NCBI GenBank assembly: GCA_045654245.1
Contig: JAZOMX010000027.1
Span: forward strand, 1-61,727
Direction of reading: 5' to 3'
Length of the DNA: 61,727 nucleotides
Source: UBA10677 sp045654245
GTDB taxonomy: Bacteria > Bacillota > Clostridia > Christensenellales > Pumilibacteraceae
Shown here in pieces: positions 8,651 to 17,695 of this stretch; positions within the stretch are counted from its first letter, which is position 1, and the number at the start of each line of letters is the position of its first letter. The translations under genes were made by a program, and so were the position numbers. The notes below the pieces were generated by a model. It was not told the DNA's origin. It did no database searches and saw nothing but the letters and a program-made list of their open reading frames with translations.

Positions 8651-9952
8651 TTACTTTCTTCTTTGCGCTCTCTTCGCTTTTTTCGTTTCACGCTCTACTC
8701 TTTTCGTAATAGGCTGAACGATTAGAATAAGTACCGTCGCTCCGAAAATGCAGATTGCAATATACCGCCAGTCGATTACCTTCTCTTGCGTTTTTACCAT
8801 AGGGCTTGCGCCGTGGAACATACGCATTTGTCCGCTCGTCTCGTCAAAGCGTACTGAAATTACGATATCGCCGTTCTCGTCGGTACGGAGCATATTCTCT
8901 TTCTTAAATCCCGTGCCGATAAGTTCGTCAATCTTTTCCTCGTGAGGATGCTTATACTTGTTGTCAAAACCGCAACTAATTACGAGCAAAGTATTCGCTA
9001 CCGATTCGTTCGTCGAAATCACTTCTACGAACTCGGGGCTAGTACTCGTTCTACTACCGTGATGACCAAGTTTAATTACGTCAACGAAATAGTTGTCGTT
9101 AAAGTCGTCGAACTTATCCGTTTTTCCGTCCGAACTTGCGTTTTCCACTTTCTCTACGAACTCTTCTTCGCCCTCTTTTTCGCAGTCGCCCGTAAGCGAG
9201 AAACGATATCCCTCGTATTCGAGTATCATAATCGGCGAGTAGTCGTTTACGTCCTTGTAAACGGTACTGTTCGGGCCGTAGAACGAAAGCGAGTAATATC
9301 CCTCTGCGCCCTTTTCAATTCCCTCGGGAGCAATCGGGTCTAGTTCGTATGAGTTAACGAACACCTTATCCGCTTTCTCGTGAGCAATCTTAATGATATC
9401 TCTATATACGGTCGTGTCTTTAGACGAGCAATCAGCCGTCAAGAGGCTTGCGCCCGGGTCAACAAAATCGCCTTTGTTTGCAAGCACGTTAGGACGATAG
9501 AAAACTTTCGCAGGGTACTGCTCCAAAACTTCGTCTAACGAACCACAATGGTCAGCGTCGGAGTGAGTAAGTATTGCGTAATCGAAAAACTCAATCGTAG
9601 TTCCGTCGTCGTTTTTAATATTAGTCGCTATGTAATTAAGCAAATGCTCGGATGCGTCCTTGTCGCCACCGTCGATAATTATATTCTTGTCGTCGGGAAG
9701 TTCGATAATACACGCGTCGCCTTGTCCTACGTCAACGAAATGCACGTTGAGGTCCTCGCCCACCTTAACGGAAGTAAGGTCGCTAGCAACGGGGCCAGAA
9801 TACGCGCTCTCTTCTATGCTTTTAAGTCCTAGAGCGTAGTTAATCTTATTTTCAAAAAGGAGCGATACGCCCAAAATCGCGCCCACTATTAGCACGATTA
9901 AAAAGCGCGCGCCCCAACCTAGTTTCATCTTCTTTTGCTTGCCTTTCGCCAT
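8651..9952 (-). CDS. Membrane-anchored ComEC/Rec2-like MBL hydrolase
   Basis: A 433-residue protein with a basic N-terminus, one membrane helix (about 13-30), an external MBL domain and a second helix near 400-420 followed by a Lys/Arg-rich tail. The MBL domain shows FVDVGQGDACII, a THSDADHCG metal motif, SLTGDCE and KLGHHGSRTST. These are diagnostic of the hydrolase domain of ComEC and its stand-alone relatives. The ComEC channel domain is absent, so it is not a DNA-uptake channel by itself. An extracellular nuclease or phosphodiesterase role is inferred. AAGGAG lies before the start. Confidence 0.82.
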   Translation of the reverse strand: MAKGKQKKMKLGWGARFLIVLIVGAILGVSLLFENKINYALGLKSIEESAYSGPVASDLTSVKVGEDLNVHFVDVGQGDACIIELPDDKNIIIDGGDKDASEHLLNYIATNIKNDDGTTIEFFDYAILTHSDADHCGSLDEVLEQYPAKVFYRPNVLANKGDFVDPGASLLTADCSSKDTTVYRDIIKIAHEKADKVFVNSYELDPIAPEGIEKGAEGYYSLSFYGPNSTVYKDVNDYSPIMILEYEGYRFSLTGDCEKEGEEEFVEKVENASSDGKTDKFDDFNDNYFVDVIKLGHHGSRTSTSPEFVEVISTNESVANTLLVISCGFDNKYKHPHEEKIDELIGTGFKKENMLRTDENGDIVISVRFDETSGQMRMFHGASPMVKTQEKVIDWRYIAICIFGATVLILIVQPITKRVERETKKAKRAQRRK

Positions 9953-9963
9953 ACCGATTCTCC

Positions 9964-10824
9964 TTATTTGTATATAAGAGTTTTTATTTCTTCAATTTTT
10001 TGTTTTGCCGAGGCGTAACCTAGCCTAAACATATCCTCGTAACCTTTTTTGTCCGTTGCCTTAAACTTAGATAAGTCGGGAGCAACGATAATATCAGAGT
10101 TGATTATGCCTTGTTGCGACGAGTTTGCGCCCATTATATCAAAACTTGCCTTGACTACGGCAATAAGCCCTAACTCATCCGTTCCTCCGCCTCTAGTCGG
10201 GTTTACGTCCACCGTGATTACGAAGTCTGCGCCCACCATTCTGCACACGTCGGCAGGAATATTGTTTAGCAATCCTCCGTCAACGAGGTGCATATTCCCT
10301 ACTACCAACGGCTTAAAAAACAACGGCACCGTGCTAGACGCCGAAACGGCAAGCGAAACGCTACCGCTATCAAGCACTACTTGTTTTCCTTCTACGAGGT
10401 CGGTTGCAACTGCGTAAAAAGGTTTATTAAGTTCCGAAAAATCCTTTTCTCCAGCAAGGTCGGAAAAGATTTTGCCTATTTTTCTTGAATCGTCAGGCGA
10501 GAATATAAAACCCCTTTTAATGTCTTTCATTTCAAGTTTTTCGCCAAGGTCCATCATTTGCTCGGGAGTTATTCCAGCGCAGTAAAGCGCGCCCACGATA
10601 CTACCTGCCGAAGTTCCTGCAACGAGGTCGAAGTCTATTCCCTCTTCAATAAACGCTTTAATCGCGCCAACGTGAGCAAAACCTCTTGCTCCGCCACCGC
10701 CCAAACAAAGCGCAACCTTACCTTTTTTTACTAACTTTCCGTCCTTCTTTTTAGCGTTGCGCTTTCCTTGCGCTCTTCCGCTTTTAAGTTTTCGTGAAAG
10801 CATAAATTTCTCAAAGAATTTCAT
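9964..10824 (-). CDS. Patatin-like phospholipase (RssA/YlbK type)
   Basis: A 286-residue predicted lipid acyl hydrolase. After a basic N-terminus come the oxyanion-hole motif GGGGARGFAHVG, the nucleophile elbow GTSAG and the catalytic Asp in DGGLLNN, so the Ser-Asp dyad is complete. The substrate, phospholipid or lysophospholipid, cannot be read. It begins only a few bases after the ECF-component stop, without a strong ribosome site, so translational coupling is likely. Confidence 0.9.
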   Translation of the reverse strand: MKFFEKFMLSRKLKSGRAQGKRNAKKKDGKLVKKGKVALCLGGGGARGFAHVGAIKAFIEEGIDFDLVAGTSAGSIVGALYCAGITPEQMMDLGEKLEMKDIKRGFIFSPDDSRKIGKIFSDLAGEKDFSELNKPFYAVATDLVEGKQVVLDSGSVSLAVSASSTVPLFFKPLVVGNMHLVDGGLLNNIPADVCRMVGADFVITVDVNPTRGGGTDELGLIAVVKASFDIMGANSSQQGIINSDIIVAPDLSKFKATDKKGYEDMFRLGYASAKQKIEEIKTLIYK

Positions 10825-10830
10825 TTCTTA

Positions 10831-11376
10831 CTAATTATTTCCCTTATCAGTATTATTATGCTCGTCACTTGCTTGTTCGTGATAAAAAATATCCGGAATT
10901 CTAGGAAGAACGATTATCGCGATTATTACGGACACGCCTACTTGGATAGGTCCGGAAATAAAATTATATAGCGCTGGCGAAAATCCGTACAAAATCCAGT
11001 CCACGAAAAAGTAGCCGAATATCACTACTAATCCGGCAAGCAAGCACGACAAAAGTCTGCGAAGAAATGGCGAAATCTTCTTGAAAGCGCCACGATACAA
11101 AAGTCCGCACAAAAAACCCTCCGCACCCTTAATGAATACCGTAAACGGCGCGTAGATTACCCAACCCGAAAATAGGTCGGCAAGCGACGAACCAAGCGCA
11201 CCAACGATTGCTCCGCCCAGCGGTCCTAGCACGGCGGACGCCAAAAATATGAGTGCGTCGCCAAAATTGACGTATCCAACGCCAACGGGGATTTGCACGA
11301 AAACTGTTAAAACACAAACTAGCGATGAAAAAAGCGCAAGCAAAACTAGATAAAATGTGTTGATTCTCTTTTCCAT
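10831..11376 (-). CDS. ECF transporter substrate-binding (S) component
   Basis: About 181 residues and six hydrophobic segments. The signature YVNFGDALIFLAS followed by GPLGGAIVGALGSSLADL is typical of ECF-type S components for vitamins. The substrate would be taken up with a shared EcfA/A'/T module encoded elsewhere. A GTG upstream at 11394 is in frame, but the ATG at 11376 sits behind a proper AAAGGAG box and is preferred. The substrate (for example riboflavin or a pyrimidine precursor) is not determinable, and no riboswitch is visible. Confidence 0.85.
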   Translation of the reverse strand: MEKRINTFYLVLLALFSSLVCVLTVFVQIPVGVGYVNFGDALIFLASAVLGPLGGAIVGALGSSLADLFSGWVIYAPFTVFIKGAEGFLCGLLYRGAFKKISPFLRRLLSCLLAGLVVIFGYFFVDWILYGFSPALYNFISGPIQVGVSVIIAIIVLPRIPDIFYHEQASDEHNNTDKGNN

Positions 11377-11418
11377 TACGACTCCTTTTCTCACGTTTCT
11401 TCCTTTTTACACCGTTTA

Positions 11419-11862
11419 TTAAAGAGCCTCTATTCTTACTTTAATCTTTGCCGAAATTTCCGCGTAAGGTTTAACCACTACGTCATAAGTTCCCACCGCT
11501 TTGATTACCTCGGAGAGAACTATTTTCTTCTTGTCGATTTCAATGCCTTGCTCTTTAAGTGCGTCTGAAACGGCTTGGGTGTTAAGCGCACCGAAAAGTT
11601 TTCCCGTTTCGCCAACCTTAATCTTAACGACTACCGTCGTTCCTTGAATTTTCTCGGCAAGTTTTTGCGCCTCGGCACGCTCTACCGCCTTTCTATGGTC
11701 GTCAGCGGCTTTACTTATTTTAAGACTATTTATCATAGTAGGCGTTGCCTCTACGGCAAGTTTGTTTTTTATAAGATAATTTCTGCCGTATCCGTCGCTT
11801 ACCTCAATAATATCGTTCTTCTTTCCTTGTCCTTTCACGTCAGCCGTAAGTACTACTTTCAT
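11419..11862 (-). CDS. rplI: 50S ribosomal protein L9
   Basis: A 147-residue large-subunit protein. The N-terminal RNA-binding domain begins MKVVLTADVKGQGKK with the GYGRNYLIK signature, followed by the long connecting helix and the C-terminal domain. The start was moved from an in-frame GTG (11874) to the ATG at 11862. GGAGG (11868-11872) overlaps that GTG and is correctly spaced for the ATG, and L9 proteins normally begin MKVVL. It appears to head the leftward transcription unit and has a palindrome in its short leader. Confidence 0.97.
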   Translation of the reverse strand: MKVVLTADVKGQGKKNDIIEVSDGYGRNYLIKNKLAVEATPTMINSLKISKAADDHRKAVERAEAQKLAEKIQGTTVVVKIKVGETGKLFGALNTQAVSDALKEQGIEIDKKKIVLSEVIKAVGTYDVVVKPYAEISAKIKVRIEAL

Positions 11863-11878
11863 TTTATCCTCCACTAGT

Positions 11879-11900
11879 TTCGTATATTATAATATACGAA
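11879..11900. promoter_or_regulatory. 22-bp perfect palindrome in the rplI leader
   Basis: TTCGTATATTA followed by its exact reverse complement. It lies between the rplI promoter and the ribosome-binding site. It may be an AT-rich leader hairpin or an operator. Confidence 0.6.
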
Positions 11901-11916
11901 CTTTCTTTTTTACATT

Positions 11917-11945
11917 ATTTTATACCTTTTCGGCGATTTTGTCAA
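11917..11945 (-). promoter_or_regulatory. Promoter of the rplI unit
   Basis: Minus-strand TTGACA (11940-11945), 17-bp spacer, TAAAAT (11917-11922). Confidence 0.8.
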
Positions 11946-12028
11946 TATCTTTAATATTTTTTATCGTCCTTTATTGTATATAAGAGCAAAACTTTTGCAA
12001 TAATATTGTTATATTATGGAGGTTTATT

Positions 12029-12325
12029 ATGAGAGACTTAAAATGTGGACTTAAAGACTGTAAATTTAACCGTGGTTACGGTTGTTGCGCTCGCTCGATT
12101 TCCGTTACGGGCAAAACGGACTGCTCTACCTACTCGCCACAAAAAGGCAAAGACAGTTTCGAAGCGTCCAACGAATTCACTAGAGCCGACTACTCTGTGG
12201 ACACCGCAGTATCGTGTAACGCAGATTGCGTTTTTAATCGCGAGGGCAAATGCGTTTCAATCGGCATTACCGTTATGGGTGAGGGCGATAAAGAGGCGTG
12301 CTGTCTCACTTTCGTTAAAAAATAA
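12029..12325 (+). CDS. DUF1540 Cys-rich protein
   Basis: A 98-residue protein with two similar Cys modules, KCGLKDCKFNRGYGCC and SCNADCVFNREGKC, each followed by an ISVTG/IGITVMG strand and a further Cys. This is the DUF1540 pattern, a presumed metal-binding domain common in spore-forming Firmicutes and of unknown function. The start is supported by GGAGG at 12018-12022. It is monocistronic, diverging from rplI, and ends at a strong terminator. Confidence 0.85.
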   Translation: MRDLKCGLKDCKFNRGYGCCARSISVTGKTDCSTYSPQKGKDSFEASNEFTRADYSVDTAVSCNADCVFNREGKCVSIGITVMGEGDKEACCLTFVKK

Positions 12326-12339
12326 GGTTAAACGAAATA

Positions 12340-12381
12340 AACGAGCGTACTAAGTTCTATCCTAGTACGCTCGTTTGTTTT
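12340..12381 (+). terminator. Terminator after the DUF1540 gene
   Basis: 12-bp perfect stem ACGAGCGTACTA / TAGTACGCTCGT, then TTTGTTTTG. Confidence 0.92.
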
Positions 12382-12528
12382 GTATAATTATAATTCGTTT
12401 ATACAATCAAAAGTTATGCTATAATCGTGGAAAACGCCCTTTACCCTTTCGTTTATAACAAATCTTACGGTTCAAATTATTTATTTCCGTATATTTATGC
12501 ACTATTTCCACAATTTATCCACATAAAT
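12382..12528. other. Non-coding stretch with one DnaA-box-like site
   Basis: AT-rich with no credible gene. It contains one exact TTATCCACA (12515-12523), but there is no box cluster or dnaA/dnaN neighbour, so this is not called an origin. Confidence 0.4.
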
Positions 12529-12625
12529 GCAAAATGGCCGATATATAATCGACCATTCCGCTATATGATAAGGGGGAAAATGATGAGCTATTTAAGGTGA
12601 CTTGGAGCAAATGCCCTCAATTCAC
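12529..12625 (-). ncRNA. Candidate trans-acting small RNA with a C-rich seed
   Basis: A consensus promoter at 12632-12660 places the start point at about 12625. The predicted RNA of about 97 nt opens with a stem-loop (12597-12625; GTGA/TCAC outer stem, ATTT loop). It continues with an unpaired linker containing TTTTCCCCCTTATC, and closes with a stem-loop of 10 pairs with one mismatch (12533-12557) followed by TTTTG. Two hairpins around a C-rich seed that could pair with Shine-Dalgarno sequences is the layout of RsaE/RoxS-type sRNAs. Homology to that family was not tested, and the terminal U-run is short. Confidence 0.5.
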
Positions 12626-12631
12626 AAGTTT

Positions 12632-12660
12632 ATTATAGAATATTAAAAAAGAAAAGTCAA
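12632..12660 (-). promoter_or_regulatory. Promoter of the candidate sRNA
   Basis: Minus-strand TTGACT (12655-12660), 17-bp spacer, TATAAT (12632-12637), with no open reading frame downstream. Confidence 0.75.
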
Positions 12661-12745
12661 GCGAATATTAAAAGTTTTTTTAATTTTTTTCGTTCGTTTT
12701 CAAACTTTCGCTATTTTTACAATAATTCCACTAATTTATCGCTAA

Positions 12746-15700
12746 TTATTGCGAAAATAGTTCAATAATCTCTCTAATTCCGTTTCCTTTTCCCACAACT
12801 TGGGAAGAAAGCGCACTTTTCTTTTCTTGTAATTTCATAATTTTTTCTTCGATACTATCTGCGCAAATCAATTTATAAACTTGTACGCTCTTATTTTGTC
12901 CCATACGGTACGCACGGTCCGTCGCTTGGTTCATAACCGACTCGTTCCACCACGGGTCGTAGTGGATAACTACGTCTGCTCCCGTCAAATTTATACCAGT
13001 TCCGCCCGCTTTTAGCGAAATTAGGAACACTTTAACCTCGTTTTCATTAAACTTACTAACCAGGCGCAACCGTTCTTGCTTTGGCGTATCGCCTTTTAGG
13101 ATATAGTGCGAAATTCCTCGCTCCATAAGTCCCTTTGCGATAAGGTCGAGCATAGTGGTAAACTGCGAGAAAAGTAAAATTTTGTGACCGCCATCAACCG
13201 CGCTTTCTATTAGTTGCATACAAGCCTCGGTTTTAGCCGAGCCACCGTCATAACCCGAGTAAATAAGCGCTGGGTCACAACAAATTTGGCGCAAACGAGT
13301 AAGCATACCCAAAACTACGACTTTGCTCATATCGGGAGTTTTCTTCATACTCTCGCGGATAAGCGACATATCGGCGTCGTACAACTTGCGCTGTTCTTCC
13401 GTCATAGGCGAAGAAATAACGCTCTCCGTTTTTGGCGGTAATTCTTTCAAAACTTCGGACTTTAATCTGCGAAGAATAAACGGCTTAACAAGTCTTTGTA
13501 ATTTTTCCGTTGCCTCGCCGTCGCCACGAACGACGTCAATTTCGTACTTATCTCTAAACGAGGCGTAATCGCCAAGATACGACGGCATTATAAAGTCGAA
13601 TATCGACCACAGTTCGCCAAGGTGATTCTCGACGGGAGTACCCGTTAGCGCAAAGCGGTGCTTAGCCCTTATTCCCTTTACTGCGATTGCGTTTTTAGTC
13701 TCCGGGTTCTTAATAAACTGAGCCTCGTCGGCGATTGCGTAATCGAACTCAAACGGTTCGTAAAGCGCTTTATCACGGCGAATAAGGTCGTAAGAAGTAA
13801 TCACGGCGTCGTATTCGTTCGCTTTTGCAATAAGTTCCTTTCGCTCTTCCTGACTACCCGTAACGAGCAAAATAGAAAGCGACGGCGCAAACTTTTCAAA
13901 CTCGTTCAGCCAGTTATACATAAGCGTAGTAGGACATACGATTAGTGCGCTACACTTTTTCTCGAGTAACATAGCAATAATTTGGAGCGATTTTCCTAAT
14001 CCCATATCGTCGGCAAGAATACCGCCGAATCCACTCTCGCGCAAGGTTTTAAGCCAACGGAAACCCGTTTTTTGATAGTTACGCATAGTAAGGCGTAAAC
14101 TCTCGGGCACTTCAATATCGGCGTTTTCAGCACCGTCTAGCGACTTAATTAGCGACTTAAACGCGCTATCACGGTCGAGAGCGAAATATCCGCGTTTTAG
14201 TTCGCTACCGACGAAAGGCGCATAATAGCGTGGTAAAGTGAAAGTTCCGTCCGTAACTTTAGCCACTTCTAAAATATCGGCAAGCGCGTCGAACGACGGG
14301 TCGTCGAGTCCAACGAACCCACCGCCCAAACGAATATACCTTTTCTTTTCACGATACGCTTGGAGAATTTGCGCAATTTCTTCTTTCGTATAGCCCTCGG
14401 CAGAAGTCTCAAGACTTAACAAATCGCTCGCAAGACGAACGCCAACGTGAATTCTAGGCGTAGGACGGATTTTGAGTTTTTTCATACTCTCGGTAATGAA
14501 AACTTCGGCGTAGGCAAACAATTCCTTTACACCCTCCGACAAGAAGTTAAAAATTTCTTCCTCGTCGTCGATATAAAGCGCCGGATAATGCCTAAAATAC
14601 TTAGAAAGTATGCCACGAAGCGCATTTTCCGTTTCCCAATCGCGAACGAAATCGCCAAAAGTCGCATCTGAAAGTAGGTCGAATTCGTTGTCGTCATAGT
14701 TGGATTTAACCTCGAGATGAACCTCTTCCCCAACTCCGCTTATAAAAATCTTGCAAACTAGCGGAGACGCCTCGTAAACGGAAATGTCCGTTTCGCCCGA
14801 ATCAACTTCGAGGAATTTATTAAGAGCGGTAATTACGCTATTATAGAACGGGCTCATATCCGAAGACGCAACGAACAATTTTTTCTTAATCACGAGCGCG
14901 TCGAAAAACTCTCTTATTCCCTCATCCAAGGTTTTCGTTATGCGATAAATACGATTTCCAAGCAAAACGTAAGTGTAATCTCTGCCGTCGATAAACTTAT
15001 ATTCGCTCTCGGATAGCGAAACTTCAAAGCCGTCGTTCACTTTCTCGACTAAAAGTTTAACCGGGAAAGAGGAATTAAACGGCTCGACTAACACCAAATC
15101 AGTCTTGCCTAAATGCACGAGCGTGCCTTCGTAAAGCGCAAAGAACTCGTCCACGTCGCTATATAGCAAGCGTAGTTCGTCTTTATAGCGTATATACGCG
15201 CTATTTACACTCACTTTTTCACGGTAACAGTCACAAATAAACTTAATCAGTTTCAAACTGCTATCGGTAAAATTTTGAGGCAAATGATATAGGTCTAAAT
15301 GCGCGCCGTAGCGACGATAACCACCAGCCGAAAAACAAGAAACGAAGTCCGAAACGTCCTTTAAGATATAGTGTTTTTGGTTGCCTATCGTAAAGCGCAA
15401 AGAAACGCCTTCGCTAAGTTCTAGGTAAGGAATAACCTCCGTTTTAAGCGTGTCGGCGGTAATAAAATTACGGCGTTTTTTCTTAGCGTACTGCGAAATA
15501 AGGTTAAGAGCGCCACCGTCAGTCTTTTTCTTAACCACTCCTGCGTAACGGGTTTGCGGATTTTTTTCTTCGAAAGCGAGCGCGGTTGCAACTAAATGCT
15601 TACAAGGACCGCCTTCAAGATGAAAGCCGTCGCACGAACACGAATAATCGTAAAGACCGCCCTGCTCGTCGAAAATAATCTTACACGAATAAACCTTATC

Positions 15701-15847
15701 GCCCGTAACCTCGGCAAAAACACTCGGTTTTCCATCAACGAGCGCAGTGGTTACGTTCTTTACTTTATCGTCGTAAAATTTTCGTTTACCCGAGGCAAAA
15801 GCGTCGCCCTGAGTTTCATTATATAGCGTATCGAAATCGAAAAACAT
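12746..15847 (-). CDS. SNF2-family DEAD/DEAH helicase-like ATPase with SWIM zinc finger
   Basis: A 1033-residue cytosolic protein. A SWIM finger (SCSCDGF...GPCKH, about residues 69-85) is followed by a long bacterial SNF2-associated region (about 110-570) and the SNF2 ATPase core. Visible helicase motifs are ADDMGLGKS (Walker A), IADEAQF, LTGTPVENH, LLFSQFTTM, SLKAGGTGINLTGAD and the TDRAYRMGQ arginine finger. Relatives translocate on dsDNA or act on nucleoprotein complexes; the specific role is unknown. It has its own promoter and a GGAGG box. Confidence 0.92.
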   Translation of the reverse strand: MFFDFDTLYNETQGDAFASGKRKFYDDKVKNVTTALVDGKPSVFAEVTGDKVYSCKIIFDEQGGLYDYSCSCDGFHLEGGPCKHLVATALAFEEKNPQTRYAGVVKKKTDGGALNLISQYAKKKRRNFITADTLKTEVIPYLELSEGVSLRFTIGNQKHYILKDVSDFVSCFSAGGYRRYGAHLDLYHLPQNFTDSSLKLIKFICDCYREKVSVNSAYIRYKDELRLLYSDVDEFFALYEGTLVHLGKTDLVLVEPFNSSFPVKLLVEKVNDGFEVSLSESEYKFIDGRDYTYVLLGNRIYRITKTLDEGIREFFDALVIKKKLFVASSDMSPFYNSVITALNKFLEVDSGETDISVYEASPLVCKIFISGVGEEVHLEVKSNYDDNEFDLLSDATFGDFVRDWETENALRGILSKYFRHYPALYIDDEEEIFNFLSEGVKELFAYAEVFITESMKKLKIRPTPRIHVGVRLASDLLSLETSAEGYTKEEIAQILQAYREKKRYIRLGGGFVGLDDPSFDALADILEVAKVTDGTFTLPRYYAPFVGSELKRGYFALDRDSAFKSLIKSLDGAENADIEVPESLRLTMRNYQKTGFRWLKTLRESGFGGILADDMGLGKSLQIIAMLLEKKCSALIVCPTTLMYNWLNEFEKFAPSLSILLVTGSQEERKELIAKANEYDAVITSYDLIRRDKALYEPFEFDYAIADEAQFIKNPETKNAIAVKGIRAKHRFALTGTPVENHLGELWSIFDFIMPSYLGDYASFRDKYEIDVVRGDGEATEKLQRLVKPFILRRLKSEVLKELPPKTESVISSPMTEEQRKLYDADMSLIRESMKKTPDMSKVVVLGMLTRLRQICCDPALIYSGYDGGSAKTEACMQLIESAVDGGHKILLFSQFTTMLDLIAKGLMERGISHYILKGDTPKQERLRLVSKFNENEVKVFLISLKAGGTGINLTGADVVIHYDPWWNESVMNQATDRAYRMGQNKSVQVYKLICADSIEEKIMKLQEKKSALSSQVVGKGNGIREIIELFSQ

Positions 15848-15873
15848 ACCCTTCCTCCAAATTTTGGCATTAT

Positions 15874-15902
15874 ATTATATCATATTTTGCGTATTTTTGA
15901 AA
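15874..15902 (-). promoter_or_regulatory. Promoter of the SNF2 gene
   Basis: Minus-strand TTTCAA (15897-15902), 17-bp spacer, TATAAT (15874-15879). Confidence 0.65.
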
Positions 15903-15940
15903 GCAAAACGAGGCAAAAAAAAGAGTTAAAATAAATTTTA

Positions 15941-15969
15941 TTGACAAAACGATAAAAAAAGAATATAAT
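15941..15969 (+). promoter_or_regulatory. mgtE promoter, full consensus
   Basis: TTGACA-N17-TATAAT exactly. The leader that follows is only about 35 nt, too short for an M-box magnesium riboswitch. Confidence 0.93.
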
Positions 15970-16011
15970 AAAAAGAGAAAGTTGAGCAAAAATTAAAAAA
16001 AGTAGGCGTTT

Positions 16012-17691
16012 ATGGAAAAAGAATTACTTAACCTTCTTGCCGAAAATGAATATGGTGAGTTGGCGAAAAAACTTAATAGTATTTCCGCCGAAGAAGTGGA
16101 AAAGTTCTTTTCGACTTTAACGGACGAACAACTAAAAGAGACGGTACGAGGCTTTGACAGCGAGGATACGGCTCAATTTTTGCTTACTGCGACTAGCGAC
16201 GAACTGAAAGAACGCATAATCGAGGCGCTCCGTAACGACGAATTAAAAGAGGTAATAGACGAACTCTCCACCGACGAGGCAGTAGAACTAATCGAGGACG
16301 TTCCCGTAGAAGTTGCGCTTCGTTTTGCAGAGGAAGAAGAAATACTAAGACTTCTCGAGCAACGCAATTTCAAGGTATTAAAGCCTCTACTTTCGCAGTT
16401 TAACCCGACCGACCTAGCAGAAATTTTCAACGAAGTGCCGAGAAATGAAATCGGCGTAATATTTAGACTACTCCCAAAAGACCTTGCGAGCGAGACTTTC
16501 GTGGATATGGACAGCGATATGAAGCAAGCGCTCCTAGAAGTCCTCAACGACAAGGAACTAAAAGCGGTAACGAACGAATTATACCTCGACGATACGGTTG
16601 ACCTAATCGAAGAAATGCCCGCAAACGTAGTGCGAAGAATTATCGCGCTATCTGATACCGAGACTAGAGGTTACATCAACGAACTGCTCAAATACCCCCG
16701 TGATAGCGCGGGAAGTATAATGACGATAGAGTACGTGTCGCTTAAAGCGAATATGACGGTGGAAGGCGCGTTCGAGCGAATAAGAAAAACGGGCGTAGAT
16801 AAGGAAACGATTTACACGCTATACGTCACGGACGAAAAACGCAAACTAATCGGAATAGTATCTGCAAAAGACCTAATGCTCGCCTCGCCTACCGCTCAAA
16901 TCGGCGAAATTATGGAAGAGAACGTAATTTATGCAACGACGCACGAGGACAAGGAAACGGTAGCGCGTATGATAGCGAAATACGGATTTCTCGCCCTCCC
17001 TATCGTCGATACAGAAGAACGGCTAGTCGGTATAGTCACGGTTGACGACGCAATGGAAATCTTGCAGGAAGAAAACACCGAGGATATGGCGAAAACGAAC
17101 GCAATTATCTCGTCCGACAAGCCGTACCTAAAAACGAGCGTACTCCGTTTATGGTTAAACCGAGTGCCGTGGCTGTTAATCCTAATGATATCGGCAACCT
17201 TTACGGGAATGGTAATCTCGGCGAACGAACAAACGCTGAATATGCCCGTTTACGGAATAATCCTAACGGCGTGTATTCCAATGCTAATGGGAACGGGCGG
17301 AAACGCAGGCTCGCAAGCATCAGTAACGATAATACGCTCACTAGCAATCGGCGAACTGCGGTTTAGGGATATCGGCAGGGTACTATGGAAAGAACTGCGA
17401 GTATCAATTATCCTCGGCGTAACGCTCTCGATAGCGTGCTTTATAAAACTAATCACGATTGACGGCTTGCTCAAATACGACAACGGCTTGCTTGTATCAG
17501 CAACGATTTGCTTGTCAATGCTAGTTACCATAGTGCTTGCAAAACTAATCGGATGCGTTCTCCCCTTGCTCGCAAAGAAATGCAAACTAGACCCGGCAGT
17601 CGTTGCTAGCCCCTTTATAACGACGATTATCGATACGCTTTCGCTTACCGTGTATTGCGCGATTGCGATTGCGCTATTAGGAACGCTGTAA
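16012..17691 (+). CDS. mgtE: MgtE-type magnesium channel with a duplicated N domain
   Basis: A 559-residue membrane protein; typical MgtE is about 450. Residues 1-117 and about 118-225 are both MgtE intracellular N-domain-like. DELKEVIDELSTDEAVELIEDVP in the first aligns with DKELKAVTNELYLDDTVDLIEEMP in the second. Two CBS domains (about 226-345) follow with LIGIVSAKDL and LVGIVTVDDAM, then the pore domain from about 375 with GNAGSQASVT in the TM2-TM3 region. MgtE passes Mg2+ and is gated by Mg2+ bound between the N and CBS domains. Transcribed alone. Confidence 0.93.
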   Translation: MEKELLNLLAENEYGELAKKLNSISAEEVEKFFSTLTDEQLKETVRGFDSEDTAQFLLTATSDELKERIIEALRNDELKEVIDELSTDEAVELIEDVPVEVALRFAEEEEILRLLEQRNFKVLKPLLSQFNPTDLAEIFNEVPRNEIGVIFRLLPKDLASETFVDMDSDMKQALLEVLNDKELKAVTNELYLDDTVDLIEEMPANVVRRIIALSDTETRGYINELLKYPRDSAGSIMTIEYVSLKANMTVEGAFERIRKTGVDKETIYTLYVTDEKRKLIGIVSAKDLMLASPTAQIGEIMEENVIYATTHEDKETVARMIAKYGFLALPIVDTEERLVGIVTVDDAMEILQEENTEDMAKTNAIISSDKPYLKTSVLRLWLNRVPWLLILMISATFTGMVISANEQTLNMPVYGIILTACIPMLMGTGGNAGSQASVTIIRSLAIGELRFRDIGRVLWKELRVSIILGVTLSIACFIKLITIDGLLKYDNGLLVSATICLSMLVTIVLAKLIGCVLPLLAKKCKLDPAVVASPFITTIIDTLSLTVYCAIAIALLGTL

Positions 17692-17695
17692 ATAA

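Noticed and set aside
12515..12523. DnaA box TTATCCACA as a sign of oriC
   Set aside because: Single site with no cluster, no dnaA, dnaN or rpmH nearby.
15848..16011. M-box magnesium riboswitch before mgtE
   Set aside because: The leader from the consensus promoter is only about 35 nt with no aptamer-like structure.
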